From NCBI RefSeq assembly GCF_947258525.1, contig NZ_CAMYIP010000114.1, forward strand, positions 1 to 32,003: DNA of 32,003 nt. Reading direction: 5' to 3'. The notes under the pieces were generated by a model, which ran no database searches, was not told where the DNA came from, and saw only the letters and a list, made by a program, of their open reading frames with translations. The position numbers and the translations under genes are program-made. Every line of letters starts with the position of its first letter. Within the stretch, counting starts at the first letter, position 1. Of the stretch, positions 16,101-24,555 are shown piece by piece. The stretch comes from an uncultured Eudoraea sp. GTDB taxonomy: Bacteria > Bacteroidota > Bacteroidia > Flavobacteriales > Flavobacteriaceae.

Positions 16101-17088
16101 TGAACTGTTTAGTACTAAAGATACCGTGGCACGTAAAAAAGTTACAAATCGAAACCTTGCGCTAAAAATTGCTGTTAAAGATTTTTATAAAAAATATCAA
16201 CCAGAACTCTCTATTTATATTGATGAGTTTGTATTTAATAAACTTATCGTTAATAATTTTAATACCGGTTTTTATTTCGAGAATAAAAATCTTCTCTATC
16301 TGGAGAATACCGGTTTTGATTTTTATAAAGGTAAAGTGAACCTGGATGCTCATTTAGATATTGCAGATCCGGTAAAAACTGCTTTTTCAATTGGTTTTAC
16401 AACGGATAACCTGGATTTGGAAAAACTTTTGACTTCCTTTGATTATTTTAATATTCCTTCAATAAAGGAAGCGGATAAAATAGCTGGAAAAGTAAGTGTT
16501 AATACACAAATAGAGGGCGATTTAATAGATAGTACAGGGATAATATCTAATTCAATAAAGGGAACTATTGGATTTGATCTGGAGGAAATGGAAATTAAGG
16601 GCTTTGATCCTATTATTAAGTTGGGGAATATAGTTTTTAAGAAAAAACGATTGGAAGACATTAGGTTCGGGTCCATTGAAAATGTACTCTATGTTGCCAA
16701 CAATACCGTTGAATTCCCCCTTATGGAAGTTAAATCCACGGCATTCGATTTTTTTGTAGAAGGGCATTTGGGTTTTGAGGAAGTCCCAACCAATCTTTGG
16801 ACAGGTATCCCACTTTCCAATTTTAAAAGTAGAGATCTTAATAATATTCCTAAAAAAACAGGGTATGTAGAGGCCGGTAAAAAAATATATATAGAAGCTA
16901 AAAGCGATAAAAAAAATAATATTAAATACAAACTACATTTGTCTGAAAGGCAATATTTTAAAGAAAGAAGTATACTTAGTGCGTACAGAACTCAGATGAA
17001 AGAAGACAGACTGCTTAGAAGAAAATATAAACGCGACACAAGAAAGAATGAAAAATTAGCCTCGCCAGATGCCCGTAAAACAAATTAG
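13120..17088 (+). CDS. AsmA-family-like protein with three internal modules
   Basis: The protein has 1322 aa. One N-terminal membrane helix (about 11-29) is followed by an AsmA-type start (EEVANFIANTISENHRGTVS, then FEDMTMKSWGRFSNPAFHI). Most of the rest is predicted beta strand, and the end is very basic (RRKYKRDTRKNEK). Three copies of a module of about 232 aa occupy roughly residues 455-1150, marked by LNWKDFLEIF (522), LQWDDFLQVF (753) and LSFDDFLELF (988). AsmA/TamB relatives form long hydrophobic grooves thought to carry lipids across the periplasm; that role is inferred here. AAGGAAAGA just upstream supports the chosen start. A terminator follows at 17130. Confidence 0.82.
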   Translation: MLKKLLKFVSGLLVILAILFLATYFYVTSHKEEVANFIANTISENHRGTVSFEDMTMKSWGRFSNPAFHITNMVLLDSTENKIARLEIEDAYVNIFVKSLLKNQIQVKSVEINTAKYTAITKKETFSDSIYEKETQHPKAKSPEPFAPFKMDLDIEDFVVDIQNVPRNKAIQFKLNKVSSIVNFEQDKITSSMDLEAAVEQLGFNLEKGSYLKDSRVSGSMNPVLDLKSNKIYIPTFDLSINDQVFKLAADFNTANKGSFAFKIENENTDYLPTVNLVSDNIQQKLSNYVIEETFYTYTTLEGSFAPFSNPLVHIEFKATNNRAKIADRYILDSLAFDGSFKNRIYEDDRAKTEDKKNLKLNFNTIVGKYKETAFEIRDGLLKSTPETKAYIEAALNAQGKPENLISILDDPIFRLKDGNFNFMADIKGDAGTAAEFLASSNMELNVSKTSLIDNENKITIPIEELKLHLEKDNAVLDIMKLQMTSGDKLIIDGQAGPFSALLSGESKNLVSSTLNFRSNKLNWKDFLEIFDDPQKNNREKRKDPQFVLHDIFKKIYQKFNPDIDIAIKKFQYETLVLDNFSTDLSFSDVNNLHLTNMGFDIPSGKVKLVADLNYEKEEEILVSADFDASGGAVFLNDLFNNDTFLFKSGRFDLIADITGNLMQLESLILEAKSSINLYNGSVFYKPMDLIVPIDLLDVEIIDNRAILNSLEITVGSEDKLNFSGELDDLLALISSNSKNQVTSSLLLHSDKLQWDDFLQVFAHDSEKHISQKKDAESRLKETLRGIYIDFNPRIGISIDKFQYKDFMTLENFKTGLHYRDVNNLVLEESGFNFNSNAQADFSAQLDISKPGETLVNIDFEVKADPSQLNDILNYDTFLLEGGSLKLTANINGDIEEMNELISSSSSKFIIENSSLIHNTSQTKIPFSILEIDIENDDAILKTLKIDLPSGDQLEFSGELDNITSIIPQNNSNSTGMSSKLNIYSKKLSFDDFLELFSTKDTVARKKVTNRNLALKIAVKDFYKKYQPELSIYIDEFVFNKLIVNNFNTGFYFENKNLLYLENTGFDFYKGKVNLDAHLDIADPVKTAFSIGFTTDNLDLEKLLTSFDYFNIPSIKEADKIAGKVSVNTQIEGDLIDSTGIISNSIKGTIGFDLEEMEIKGFDPIIKLGNIVFKKKRLEDIRFGSIENVLYVANNTVEFPLMEVKSTAFDFFVEGHLGFEEVPTNLWTGIPLSNFKSRDLNNIPKKTGYVEAGKKIYIEAKSDKKNNIKYKLHLSERQYFKERSILSAYRTQMKEDRLLRRKYKRDTRKNEKLASPDARKTN

Positions 17089-17129
17089 CTATGCCCTGAA
17101 CTCACACGAAATGGAGATGGCAAAACATT

Positions 17130-17161
17130 ATTGAGTACTAAACCTTCAGAACTCAATTTTT
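17130..17161 (+). terminator. Intrinsic terminator after the AsmA-like gene
   Basis: ATTGAGT and ACTCAAT form a perfect 7-bp stem around a 14-nt loop, followed by TTTT. It lies 42 bp after the stop, in the convergent gap before the minus-strand hydrolase gene. Confidence 0.6.
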
Positions 17162-17180
17162 CTTTCTCATTACCCCATGG

Positions 17181-18503
17181 CTAATTCCTTTGCTCAGCCA
17201 ACCATTCCATGATTGTCACTGGTCTGTTATTGAACAATACAGGACTCCCATCAAAATCAAAATTAGCGTGGTTTGCATGAGAATAGATCCAGGACCAATG
17301 CCCATTGTAATAATAATCATCTCCTCCAAAAAATCCAGTAATATCAGTTACATGGTCATAAAAGGAAAAATGGACGTTGTTGGCACCGGCATTAATTAAT
17401 CGCTTATATAAGGGTACTACCGTCTTTTCTGGCACAGTTGTCCCATCGTCCTTGGCATGTACAAACCAAATAGGCACATCTTTGATTTTCTCGACTTGCT
17501 CATTGGTAACGTATTCGTTCTGATACGCCAATGCACTTATATATCCTGCAGCGAAATAGTCCGGGTTTAGGAGGATCAGTTTTAGTGCCATATAACCCCC
17601 ATTTGAACAGCCTCCAACATATATTCTGTTAGGGTCAATATCAGGATGATCAGCCACATATTTTTTTATCAGCGCCAGTAAGGCTTCATTATAGATATCA
17701 TTCTCTTTACCCCTTGTGTAAGCTCCACTTGAAGATTGCATCCAAAAGGTAGGACTCTGGGGTGCCAGAACATAAGCGCCTTTGAAAATTCTCTGGATAT
17801 CTTTAGACGCATAGTTAGCGGCCCTATTCGCGATTAACGGAATACTTGGATCATTTCCTCCTTCCCCGCCACCATGCAACCAAATGATTAAAGGTAATTT
17901 CTGATCGTTAATCTCAGGTTCAAACGAGGCAAATGAGAGAGATACCTCATTGTGTGAGTAGGTACCGGTTAAATTAAACTTGTCAATTAATGGTAAAAAC
18001 CTTTTAGATTCAGAATTCCATACCCTCTTTGTGGTTGAATCGGTAATGGTCAATTCATAATTTATCCATTTATTACTGCCCCTATTATTAACCCGGATGT
18101 ATTTAATAGGCGACCCCAAGACATGTTCCGGACCAATAAACAGCACCAGGGTTATATGTTTTCCTTGTTCAACTTTGTTTCCCTTTTCATCAGACGTATA
18201 GGCGTATACAACTTTCCTGGCCCCACTGGCTTCTTCAGGACTCATTTCAACACCTTCATAACTTCTTTTTGCCGTAACCATAAAATTTTCTGCTTTAACT
18301 TCAGTCGTTGGTTCCTTCATATAGAGAATTATTTTATTAACAGCAGGACCCCAATCATATCCCTCAATAATCAGGTTATATTCCCCATCATTATCACTGA
18401 ATGGAGCTGCTGCTTTTTTTGTGTGATCCCTATTTGCCAAAAGGATTAAAGGAATGGTCATTAAACCCAAAAAAATGAGTCGCAAAATTGCTTTTCTAGT
18501 CAT
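17181..18503 (-). CDS. Exported alpha/beta hydrolase, PHB-depolymerase/esterase-like
   Basis: The protein has 440 aa with an N-terminal signal or anchor helix (about 5-23). Residues 40-170 form an Ig-like beta domain. The hydrolase domain starts near 200: WLHGGGEGG (oxyanion loop, about 208-216), VGGCSNGG with Ser300 as nucleophile, and VHAKDDGTTVP, which supplies the acid (Asp362 or 363). The catalytic His is probably in the region from YDHVTD to HWSWIYSHANH. The layout matches the secreted poly(3-hydroxybutyrate)-depolymerase-like / prolyl-oligopeptidase-like esterases with an N-terminal Ig domain. The substrate cannot be read from the sequence. It is about 135 bp downstream of the methyltransferase gene. 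Confidence 0.8.
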   Translation of the reverse strand: MTRKAILRLIFLGLMTIPLILLANRDHTKKAAAPFSDNDGEYNLIIEGYDWGPAVNKIILYMKEPTTEVKAENFMVTAKRSYEGVEMSPEEASGARKVVYAYTSDEKGNKVEQGKHITLVLFIGPEHVLGSPIKYIRVNNRGSNKWINYELTITDSTTKRVWNSESKRFLPLIDKFNLTGTYSHNEVSLSFASFEPEINDQKLPLIIWLHGGGEGGNDPSIPLIANRAANYASKDIQRIFKGAYVLAPQSPTFWMQSSSGAYTRGKENDIYNEALLALIKKYVADHPDIDPNRIYVGGCSNGGYMALKLILLNPDYFAAGYISALAYQNEYVTNEQVEKIKDVPIWFVHAKDDGTTVPEKTVVPLYKRLINAGANNVHFSFYDHVTDITGFFGGDDYYYNGHWSWIYSHANHANFDFDGSPVLFNNRPVTIMEWLAEQRN

Positions 18504-18638
18504 ATTGAATATTTAATTTTGAGTATTCTAGTATTTCCAACAAATTGATTAATCCGAGTTCTGTATGCTTAATAATAGCACTGCGCTATGTATTGGAACC
18601 AGCCATTCTCATAACTCCATGGCTTCAAGTACCTTCTT

Positions 18639-19307
18639 TTAATTATTTTTTACGCTTATGGCCAACCCACCTCCAGAGTTGTTAACTGTTGTTGTAAAGT
18701 TTTCCAGATCCTTGACATATGCCAAATAAGCCTTCGTTCCGGACATGCCACCTGCTCCCAGGGGACGCACATTATGCGCAGCGAAGCAACCCCCAGCTTC
18801 TAATTTAGGAGCTACATCAATAAAGTAGTTCGTATACCAATCCTTATCTGCATCGCTGAAAACAAAATCAAACGGACCCTGAATTTTCTTAACAAGATCA
18901 TGCGCATTAGCCAATCTTGCATCAATATATTTTGACAAACCGGCTTCTTCAAAATTAGCAATGGCTTCCTTATAACGTCTTTCGCTAATCTCTATAGTAA
19001 TGAGTTTTCCATTGGTTTTACTCATAGCCCAGGCGATCCAAATTGCAGAATGACCTGTTGATGTCCCGATTTCCAGTCCTCTTGTATAACCGTTCTTAAT
19101 TATTATGTCATAAAGTAATTTACCATCCGTATCAGGCACATTTAAATCACGCCACTGGTTTTTTTTACTTTTCAGAAATGCCTCCACTTTCTTGTCCAGT
19201 TCCGGATTTTCTACAGAGTGTTGTGCAAGGAGATAATTCCCGGAAAAAATTACCATGATTATGTAAATAAAAAATGTCCCGGGTAACTGTGAAATAACTC
19301 TTCTCAT
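18639..19307 (-). CDS. SAM-dependent O-methyltransferase with N-terminal signal peptide
   Basis: The protein has 222 aa. The fold is class I methyltransferase of the catechol-O-methyltransferase type: GLEIGTSTGHSAIW (about 77-90, SAM-binding loop), LITIEISERRYKEA (acidic residue for ribose), then FDFVFSDADKDWY (metal/catalytic loop). The oddity is residues 1-29, a basic start, a hydrophobic run (FFIYIIMVIFSG) and LLAQ, which reads as a Sec signal peptide. SAM is not expected outside the cytoplasm, so it may be anchored facing inward or use the segment otherwise. No good internal start lies between this segment and the enzyme domain. Confidence 0.85.
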   Translation of the reverse strand: MRRVISQLPGTFFIYIIMVIFSGNYLLAQHSVENPELDKKVEAFLKSKKNQWRDLNVPDTDGKLLYDIIIKNGYTRGLEIGTSTGHSAIWIAWAMSKTNGKLITIEISERRYKEAIANFEEAGLSKYIDARLANAHDLVKKIQGPFDFVFSDADKDWYTNYFIDVAPKLEAGGCFAAHNVRPLGAGGMSGTKAYLAYVKDLENFTTTVNNSGGGLAISVKNN

Positions 19308-19364
19308 AATTGAAATCTATTCCTGATACAATATAATGTTTGCTTCACTAAAAATAGTTAGAAA

Positions 19365-19898
19365 TTACACAAAAAGCACTACCACAGTAAGCAATATACC
19401 TCCCAGTGCGAAGTATAACCCTTTTTTGAATATTGGCGTTTTGGGTTTGAACATCCAAAATGCCGAAACAGCAAAAAATAGTAGTGCTATCCCAAAAAAT
19501 ATATTCAACCAATACAAAGGATGCCCGGAATGCATTTTGTGCAACTTGTTCATATTATCCAAAATAAGTGGCATCTTCATCTCAACATAGCTCGCTTGTC
19601 CTGTAATTTTGTCGTAGGTTCCTCCTTCAAAATAGACCAGATTGCCTTCTCTCTTGTCTACCTTAAAGGCTCTTTTTCCAAGGGCACGGCCCAAATTTTC
19701 GCCTTCCAAACCGATATCAAGTTTGCTTTCAATAAGTACTTCCTTCTTTAAATAATCCGTATTTCTGAAGGTTAGTACAATACCACTTATAGCATATACT
19801 GCCATAATACCGGCTAAAAAGAACCCAAGATATCTATGGTAGGTTCGTACTTTTTGTTCTGTTTTTCTTCCCATAATTCTTCTAATTTTCAAGTACAT
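19365..19898 (-). CDS. PepSY-associated transmembrane protein
   Basis: The protein has 177 aa. TYHRYLGFFLAGIMAVYAIS (about 19-38) is the characteristic first helix of PepSY-associated membrane proteins. A soluble loop of about 80 residues follows, then LHKMHSGHPLYWLNIFFGIA and two more hydrophobic helices. Conserved His residues (HRY, LHKMHSG) are typical and may bind heme or metal in related reductases. It is shorter than the full iron-uptake PepSY proteins. ATG codons at 19898 and 19874 are both possible starts. It is upstream of the methyltransferase (57-bp gap) and downstream of the receptor gene, on the same strand. Confidence 0.75.
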   Translation of the reverse strand: MYLKIRRIMGRKTEQKVRTYHRYLGFFLAGIMAVYAISGIVLTFRNTDYLKKEVLIESKLDIGLEGENLGRALGKRAFKVDKREGNLVYFEGGTYDKITGQASYVEMKMPLILDNMNKLHKMHSGHPLYWLNIFFGIALLFFAVSAFWMFKPKTPIFKKGLYFALGGILLTVVVLFV

Positions 19899-20206
19899 AT
19901 TTAACTACTTATAAAAAATTTAAAGTTTACCCCTAAAAATAAAAGTAACCTTCAAAACGCCATCAATCTTAGATAGAACTATGGCCTATTGTTTATCTTT
20001 TTATATACAAAGAAATATTTATGCTCAAATCCTAATTGCTATGGCATTTTCAGGTTCACTACAAATTAAACCTCATTTCACACTGATTCTGATTTTTCAC
20101 CAAATTCAATCCAGTTTTGAATTACTTGTATCTTTAAAAATCTGTAATTATCCAATTTAATTGTACAATACTAAATTCAGTTACAATCATAATTGGTTGG
20201 ATTTTA
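19899..20206. other. Gene-free AT-rich spacer
   Basis: No ORF, RNA gene or strong hairpin was recognised in this stretch between the receptor-like gene and the PepSY-type gene. It probably carries the promoter for the PepSY/methyltransferase pair, but no convincing TAnnTTTG match was found. Confidence 0.4.
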
Positions 20207-20226
20207 TAATTTTAAGTCTAAAATTA
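20207..20226 (-). terminator. AT-rich hairpin at the end of the receptor gene
   Basis: TAATTTTA and TAAAATTA form a perfect 8-bp stem with a 4-nt loop, overlapping the stop codon on the minus strand. It lacks a T run, so it may be a weak terminator or an mRNA 3'-end structure. Confidence 0.3.
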
Positions 20227-22611
20227 ACGTCTTCGCCCTCCGGAATAAGTCATGGCCTGGCCCTTACCAAATCCATAACTGATACCCAAGGTTAGAAATC
20301 GTCCTCTTTGGCTACTGCTAAACGAGTCAAAAGTAGTTTGGACAATAGCATTTTCAAAAATTCGAGAATTAAAAAGGTCCCGGACACTTAAGTTTACGAC
20401 AACTTTACCCTGTACAAATTGCTTACGCAGCCCCAGGTCCATAAAAGCAGTTTCAGAAACTTGCCCCTGTACAGTTCGGTAACCTGAACGATAATTACCA
20501 GTGAGTTCAAGGTCAAAATCTGCGGGCAGGCTAATTTTAGAATTTAACCTCGTGGACCATCGTTCGCCATTAAAATCAAAATTCTGATCCTCAAAACTAC
20601 CTCGGCGGTTAAATAATCCTAAATTAAAATCCCCATTTAATGTTAGCCACTCTAACGGGACATATTTTCCATTAAACTCAAACCCTGTGACCCCGTCTGT
20701 TCCAATATTCATAGGCATGGTTATCCGAACATTATCTTCAAAAGCAGAAACCCTTTCAATGGCATTTGTTGTATACCTATAATACAATGTGCTATTCAAA
20801 GAAGCACTTCCAATTTTAAAAATACTTGTAATCTCAAAAGAATCTGTATACTCTGGTTGTAAATTCGGATTCCCCGTTCGAATGTTGAAATTATCTCTGA
20901 TATTGAAAAATGGGTTTAAATCCCAGAGTCTTGGGCGATAAATCCTTTTGGAATATCCTGTCTGAAAAGAAACATCTTTTGTTAACTTATATGTTGTATG
21001 AAAGCTTGGGAATAAATCTCCATATTTCTGTTCACCTGATTCATTTGTGTTCGCTAAAATCGTATTCAAATTAGTATATTCCAGACGTGCTCCTACCTTA
21101 AAGCCCCACTTTTCAACCTCATAGGAACCAGAACCATAGACTCCAAAAACGCTTTGGTTATAATCAAAATTATTAGTTAGGTCTTGATTAACAACCCATG
21201 CACCATTAATGAAATCACTTACCGAGAAATCATTCCCAACATTATTAATAACAAATTGAGAACCGACTTCTAATCCATATTTTTCGCTTATAGGGTTTAC
21301 ATAGTCCAATTGGAAAGTATAATCGGCTTGTTTAAATTCTGTCTGTGTTTGCTGATCTCCGGGAATATCCGTTCCGGAAGTACCTGAATTTATAAATTCA
21401 GATGCCTGATCTTTCCCAAAGAAACTTCCAATGGCACTAAAAGACAGGGTATGTTCATCGTTATTTTCAAATTCTTTTTTGTAAGCCAATTCATATTGCC
21501 ATTTAGGATTGTTTGCCTCTGTAACTTCATTCCTGGTCCATTGTGAATTTTCTCCGGTGATATTATCTGTAATGCTGATGAACGTCTCCGAAGGCTGATC
21601 CTCAACTTCATAAGCAAAGTTCCCTGAAAGTGTAATTACATTTAAATCATTTATATAATAATCCGATCCAAGAGTAATATTACTAAAGGTCTCATTTCTA
21701 AACGCCGTTCCATAACTCCTTGTAGTAATATTATTTATAAGATCCTGATTAACCGACTCTGAATCTTGTGGTAAAGAGCGATATCCGGCACCAATTTGCG
21801 TAAAAAGGTTAAATTTTTCTGTTCTGCGGTTCAGGCTAAAACCCAGACTGTGATTCTCTGGAGCACCTGTATTAATAGTTACCGACCCGTTGAGGCCTGT
21901 CTTCTCTTCTTTTTTAAGAATAATATTAATTATCCCAGCAGTTCCTTCTGCGTTGTATTTAGCAGAAGGGTTTGTAATTACTTCTACACTCTGTATCATG
22001 TCTGAAGTAATAGTACCTAATGTATTGCTTGGATCATCCGCCAAAACGGAGGGCTTCCCATTTATTAAAATCTGAACTCCAGTACTACCCCTTAAACTAA
22101 CAACTCCTTCTATACTTACATTAACTGAGGGAACATTATTTAATACTTCCAGGGCACCCATGCCTGTACTACTAATATCTTTCCCAATATTAAAAACACG
22201 TTTGTCGAGTTTAAATTCCATTCTTGAAAGTTCCCCTTCCACCACTACTTCTTCCAATTGTTGTGCATCTTCCATTAGCATAATGATCCCAAGATCTATT
22301 ATGCCATTTTGTTGTGTTATATCTTCAAATGTTTTAGTCTGAAAACCTATAAAACTCACTTCCAGATAATAATTAGTACTGCTAACTGACAATTCAAAAC
22401 TCCCGTCTTCCAAGGTTGTAGTGCCGGTTAGAGGTTGCCTTGAATCTTTATCAGCTGCGAGGACTGTAGCAAAGGCAACCGGAAGACCACCATTCCCTTC
22501 AATAACCGTTCCTTTAATTTGAGTGGCCTCCTGACTATGCCCAAGACCATTAAACAACAGCAGAGAGAAAATGAAATAGTATAGATTCATATTTCTGGTT
22601 TTGAAGTTCAT
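20224..22611 (-). CDS. TonB-dependent-receptor-like outer-membrane beta-barrel protein
   Basis: From the ATG at 22611 the protein has 795 aa; an earlier TTG at 22638 is less likely. The order is signal peptide (ending LGHSQ), a carboxypeptidase-regulatory-like domain (about 30-113, IKGTVIEGNGGLPVAFATVL), a plug domain (about 130-235, with SLRGSTGVQILINGKP and then AEGTAGIINIILKK), and a barrel to the C-terminus. The barrel matches the 'outer membrane beta-barrel family protein' type rather than SusC, and no SusD is adjacent. No clear TonB box was seen. The tail after the last strand (GKGQAMTYSGGRRR) is basic. It is divergent from the LytTR two-component operon, which may control it. Confidence 0.88.
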   Translation of the reverse strand: MNFKTRNMNLYYFIFSLLLFNGLGHSQEATQIKGTVIEGNGGLPVAFATVLAADKDSRQPLTGTTTLEDGSFELSVSSTNYYLEVSFIGFQTKTFEDITQQNGIIDLGIIMLMEDAQQLEEVVVEGELSRMEFKLDKRVFNIGKDISSTGMGALEVLNNVPSVNVSIEGVVSLRGSTGVQILINGKPSVLADDPSNTLGTITSDMIQSVEVITNPSAKYNAEGTAGIINIILKKEEKTGLNGSVTINTGAPENHSLGFSLNRRTEKFNLFTQIGAGYRSLPQDSESVNQDLINNITTRSYGTAFRNETFSNITLGSDYYINDLNVITLSGNFAYEVEDQPSETFISITDNITGENSQWTRNEVTEANNPKWQYELAYKKEFENNDEHTLSFSAIGSFFGKDQASEFINSGTSGTDIPGDQQTQTEFKQADYTFQLDYVNPISEKYGLEVGSQFVINNVGNDFSVSDFINGAWVVNQDLTNNFDYNQSVFGVYGSGSYEVEKWGFKVGARLEYTNLNTILANTNESGEQKYGDLFPSFHTTYKLTKDVSFQTGYSKRIYRPRLWDLNPFFNIRDNFNIRTGNPNLQPEYTDSFEITSIFKIGSASLNSTLYYRYTTNAIERVSAFEDNVRITMPMNIGTDGVTGFEFNGKYVPLEWLTLNGDFNLGLFNRRGSFEDQNFDFNGERWSTRLNSKISLPADFDLELTGNYRSGYRTVQGQVSETAFMDLGLRKQFVQGKVVVNLSVRDLFNSRIFENAIVQTTFDSFSSSQRGRFLTLGISYGFGKGQAMTYSGGRRR

Positions 22612-22673
22612 AACATTAAAATTTAATTTACTTCCCAAAGATGTGAATACCTTTGAAGTCTTAAAATAATTCT

Positions 22674-22699
22674 ACCGTAAACGACATTAGGTTTACGGT
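22674..22699. promoter_or_regulatory. Inverted repeat 9-8-9 in the receptor/kinase spacer
   Basis: ACCGTAAAC and GTTTACGGT are exact complements separated by 8 bp. It lies about 63 bp upstream of the receptor start codon and about 120 bp upstream of the kinase. It is a candidate operator for the neighbouring LytTR regulator or for another dimeric protein. Confidence 0.5.
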
Positions 22700-22739
22700 C
22701 AACAGTATGATATAACCTCATACTATAACAATTGTCGTT
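22680..22739. promoter_or_regulatory. Outer inverted repeat AACGACA / TGTCGTT
   Basis: AACGACA (22680-22686) and TGTCGTT (22733-22739) are exact complements 46 bp apart and enclose the palindrome at 22704. With a 7-bp arm this could be chance, but its placement around the other repeats suggests a composite control site. Confidence 0.3.
22704..22724. promoter_or_regulatory. Inverted repeat 7-7-7 in the receptor/kinase spacer
   Basis: AGTATGA and TCATACT are exact complements around TATAACC. Its centre is about 27 bp from that of the inverted repeat at 22674. Confidence 0.4.
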
Positions 22740-22774
22740 AGCAGGTTTGTTTTTGCAGTTTACACTTAGTCTTT

Positions 22775-22804
22775 TTTGGAAATGTGCCTAATAGTGTAGA
22801 TTTG
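22775..22804 (+). promoter_or_regulatory. Bacteroidota-type promoter of the LytTR operon
   Basis: TTTG (22775-22778), an 18-bp spacer and TAGATTTG (22797-22804) fit the Bacteroidota consensus exactly. Transcription would start near 22811, only about 10 bp before the ATG at 22821, giving a very short leader. Confidence 0.65.
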
Positions 22805-22820
22805 TGGTATTAGGGTGAAT

Positions 22821-23840
22821 ATGAATAAGATAACTCCACGTATTAGCTGGCAAGAACTTTTCTTTCAATTTGTATTGTACATTTTAGTTCTCCTTTTTTA
22901 TTCCTTTGACAGGAATGACCCGGGTATAACATTGGCCCAGTTAATTTTCTTTTTGGTATATGCATGCGCTTCTGTTTTTATCACCTACTATTTAATGCCC
23001 AAATTTTTATATAACAAGAAATACTGGCATTTCTTTGGTTTTGTAGTTTTGGTCCTTTTAATCGTGATAATAGCGGAAGAATTATTAGAAGTTGTCTTTT
23101 ATCCGGGCACTCCAAGAGCAAATTTTGCGGGTATTTATTTTGCCATATTTGACGTCCTTCCAATAATTGCAATCCTGTCCGGGTTTAAATTTGCATGGGA
23201 TGCCATTGGCAAACAAAGTGAAGTAGAAAAATTGAAAACCACAATGCAGGAAAGTGAACTTCAATTTCTAAAGTCCCAGATAAATCCTCACTTTTTGTTC
23301 AACAACCTGAATAATCTCTATTCATATGCCATTGAACTTTCTCCCAAAACTCCTACAATAATTTTGGAATTAAGTTCGGTTTTGCGTTATATGCTCTATG
23401 AATGCAAAGAAAGATTTGTTCCCTTATCCAAAGAAATTGAACAACTGGAAAATTTCACGCAACTCAATGAGCTTCAGATTGAAGAAAGAGGCAAGGTAAG
23501 TTTTAAAGCCACTGCGATTAAACCCGGCTATCAAATAGCTCCTTTGATCCTCCTGGTCTTCATAGAAAATGCATTCAAGCACAGTCAATCAGGTCAATCC
23601 AGCAATATCAGGATAGACGTAGACATTAAAATGGTCGGAGATACCCTTCATTTTAATTGTAAGAACAATTTTCAGCCAATAACTGAGACTGAAAACTTAA
23701 CTAAGGGTATTGGTTTGGATAATGTAAAAAAGCGATTGCAATTTTTGTACCCCAATGCTCATGAACTTAAAATCAATGAAACCCCTCATCAATTTGAAGT
23801 TGATTTAAAAATGGAATTGCAGAAAATTAGTTTGAAATGA
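22821..23840 (+). CDS. LytS/YpdA-type sensor histidine kinase
   Basis: From the ATG at 22821 the protein has 339 aa; a GTG two codons earlier is possible. Four hydrophobic segments fill the first 125 residues or so, with almost no periplasmic domain, so the signal is probably sensed in the membrane. The His_kinase domain follows: LKSQINPHFLFNNLNNLYS with His157 as phosphorylation site, then VFIENAFKHS (ATP-binding N box) and GIGLDNVKKRL (G box). Its last four bases overlap the regulator start (ATGA), so the two are translated together. A consensus promoter precedes it. Confidence 0.93.
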   Translation: MNKITPRISWQELFFQFVLYILVLLFYSFDRNDPGITLAQLIFFLVYACASVFITYYLMPKFLYNKKYWHFFGFVVLVLLIVIIAEELLEVVFYPGTPRANFAGIYFAIFDVLPIIAILSGFKFAWDAIGKQSEVEKLKTTMQESELQFLKSQINPHFLFNNLNNLYSYAIELSPKTPTIILELSSVLRYMLYECKERFVPLSKEIEQLENFTQLNELQIEERGKVSFKATAIKPGYQIAPLILLVFIENAFKHSQSGQSSNIRIDVDIKMVGDTLHFNCKNNFQPITETENLTKGIGLDNVKKRLQFLYPNAHELKINETPHQFEVDLKMELQKISLK

Positions 23841-24541
23841 ATTGTATAATTATTGAAGATCAGCCCCCGGCTCAGCGCATCCTTAAAAAATTTATAGAGG
23901 ATATAGGTACGCTGCATCTTGTAGGCGTTTTTTCTGATGCCATCCAGGCTATGGAATTTTTAAAATCCAACTCGGTTGATCTTATGTTTCTGGACATTCA
24001 TTTGCCAAAGATTTCAGGAATAGACTTTCTAAAAACCATGTCCAATCCACCCCATGTTATTTTAACAACTGCCTTCTCTGACTATGCCCTGGAGAGTTAT
24101 GAATTTAGTGTTGTAGATTATTTATTGAAACCTTTTTCATTTCAGCGTTTCGTAAAAGCTGTGGCCAAAATACCTTTAAAAAGTTCTGTTAAAACAACAG
24201 ACATCACAGAATCTGAGATTCAGGAAAATCGTAAAGAAATCTTTATAAAATCGGGTTATGAGCATATTAAAATAACCATAAAAGACATTATATACATTAA
24301 ATCAGATACAGACTATACAGAAATTATAACTGCTGAAAAAAAATATTTATCTTCAGAGCCCTTAAGATTCTGGGAAGAACAATTAAGTCAAAATCATTTC
24401 TTCAGAATTCATAAATCTTTTATCATTAACACCTCTAAAATTGAAAAAATCATTGGCAACCAGGCCTATTTAACCGGAGATATTAAGGCGCCTATTGGAA
24501 GAGCATTTAAAGAAAATTTTATGAAAAGTTTGTTAAACTAA
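23837..24541 (+). CDS. LytTR-family response regulator
   Basis: The protein has 234 aa. The receiver domain (about 1-115) has the acidic pocket (IIIEDQ), the phosphoacceptor Asp53 in MFLDIHLPK, Thr in TTAFSDYA and Lys in LLKPFSF. The LytTR DNA-binding domain (about 140-234) shows [23 protein letters not shown] and GRAFKENF. It should be phosphorylated by the kinase with which it overlaps by 4 bp. LytTR proteins usually bind two spaced short sites near promoters; the inverted repeats at 22674-22739 are plausible targets, controlling the receptor gene and perhaps its own operon. Confidence 0.95.
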   Translation: MNCIIIEDQPPAQRILKKFIEDIGTLHLVGVFSDAIQAMEFLKSNSVDLMFLDIHLPKISGIDFLKTMSNPPHVILTTAFSDYALESYEFSVVDYLLKPFSFQRFVKAVAKIPLKSSVKTTDITESEIQENRKEIFIKSGYEHIKITIKDIIYIKSDTDYTEIITAEKKYLSSEPLRFWEEQLSQNHFFRIHKSFIINTSKIEKIIGNQAYLTGDIKAPIGRAFKENFMKSLLN

Positions 24542-24555
24542 ACAAGAACGCTATT

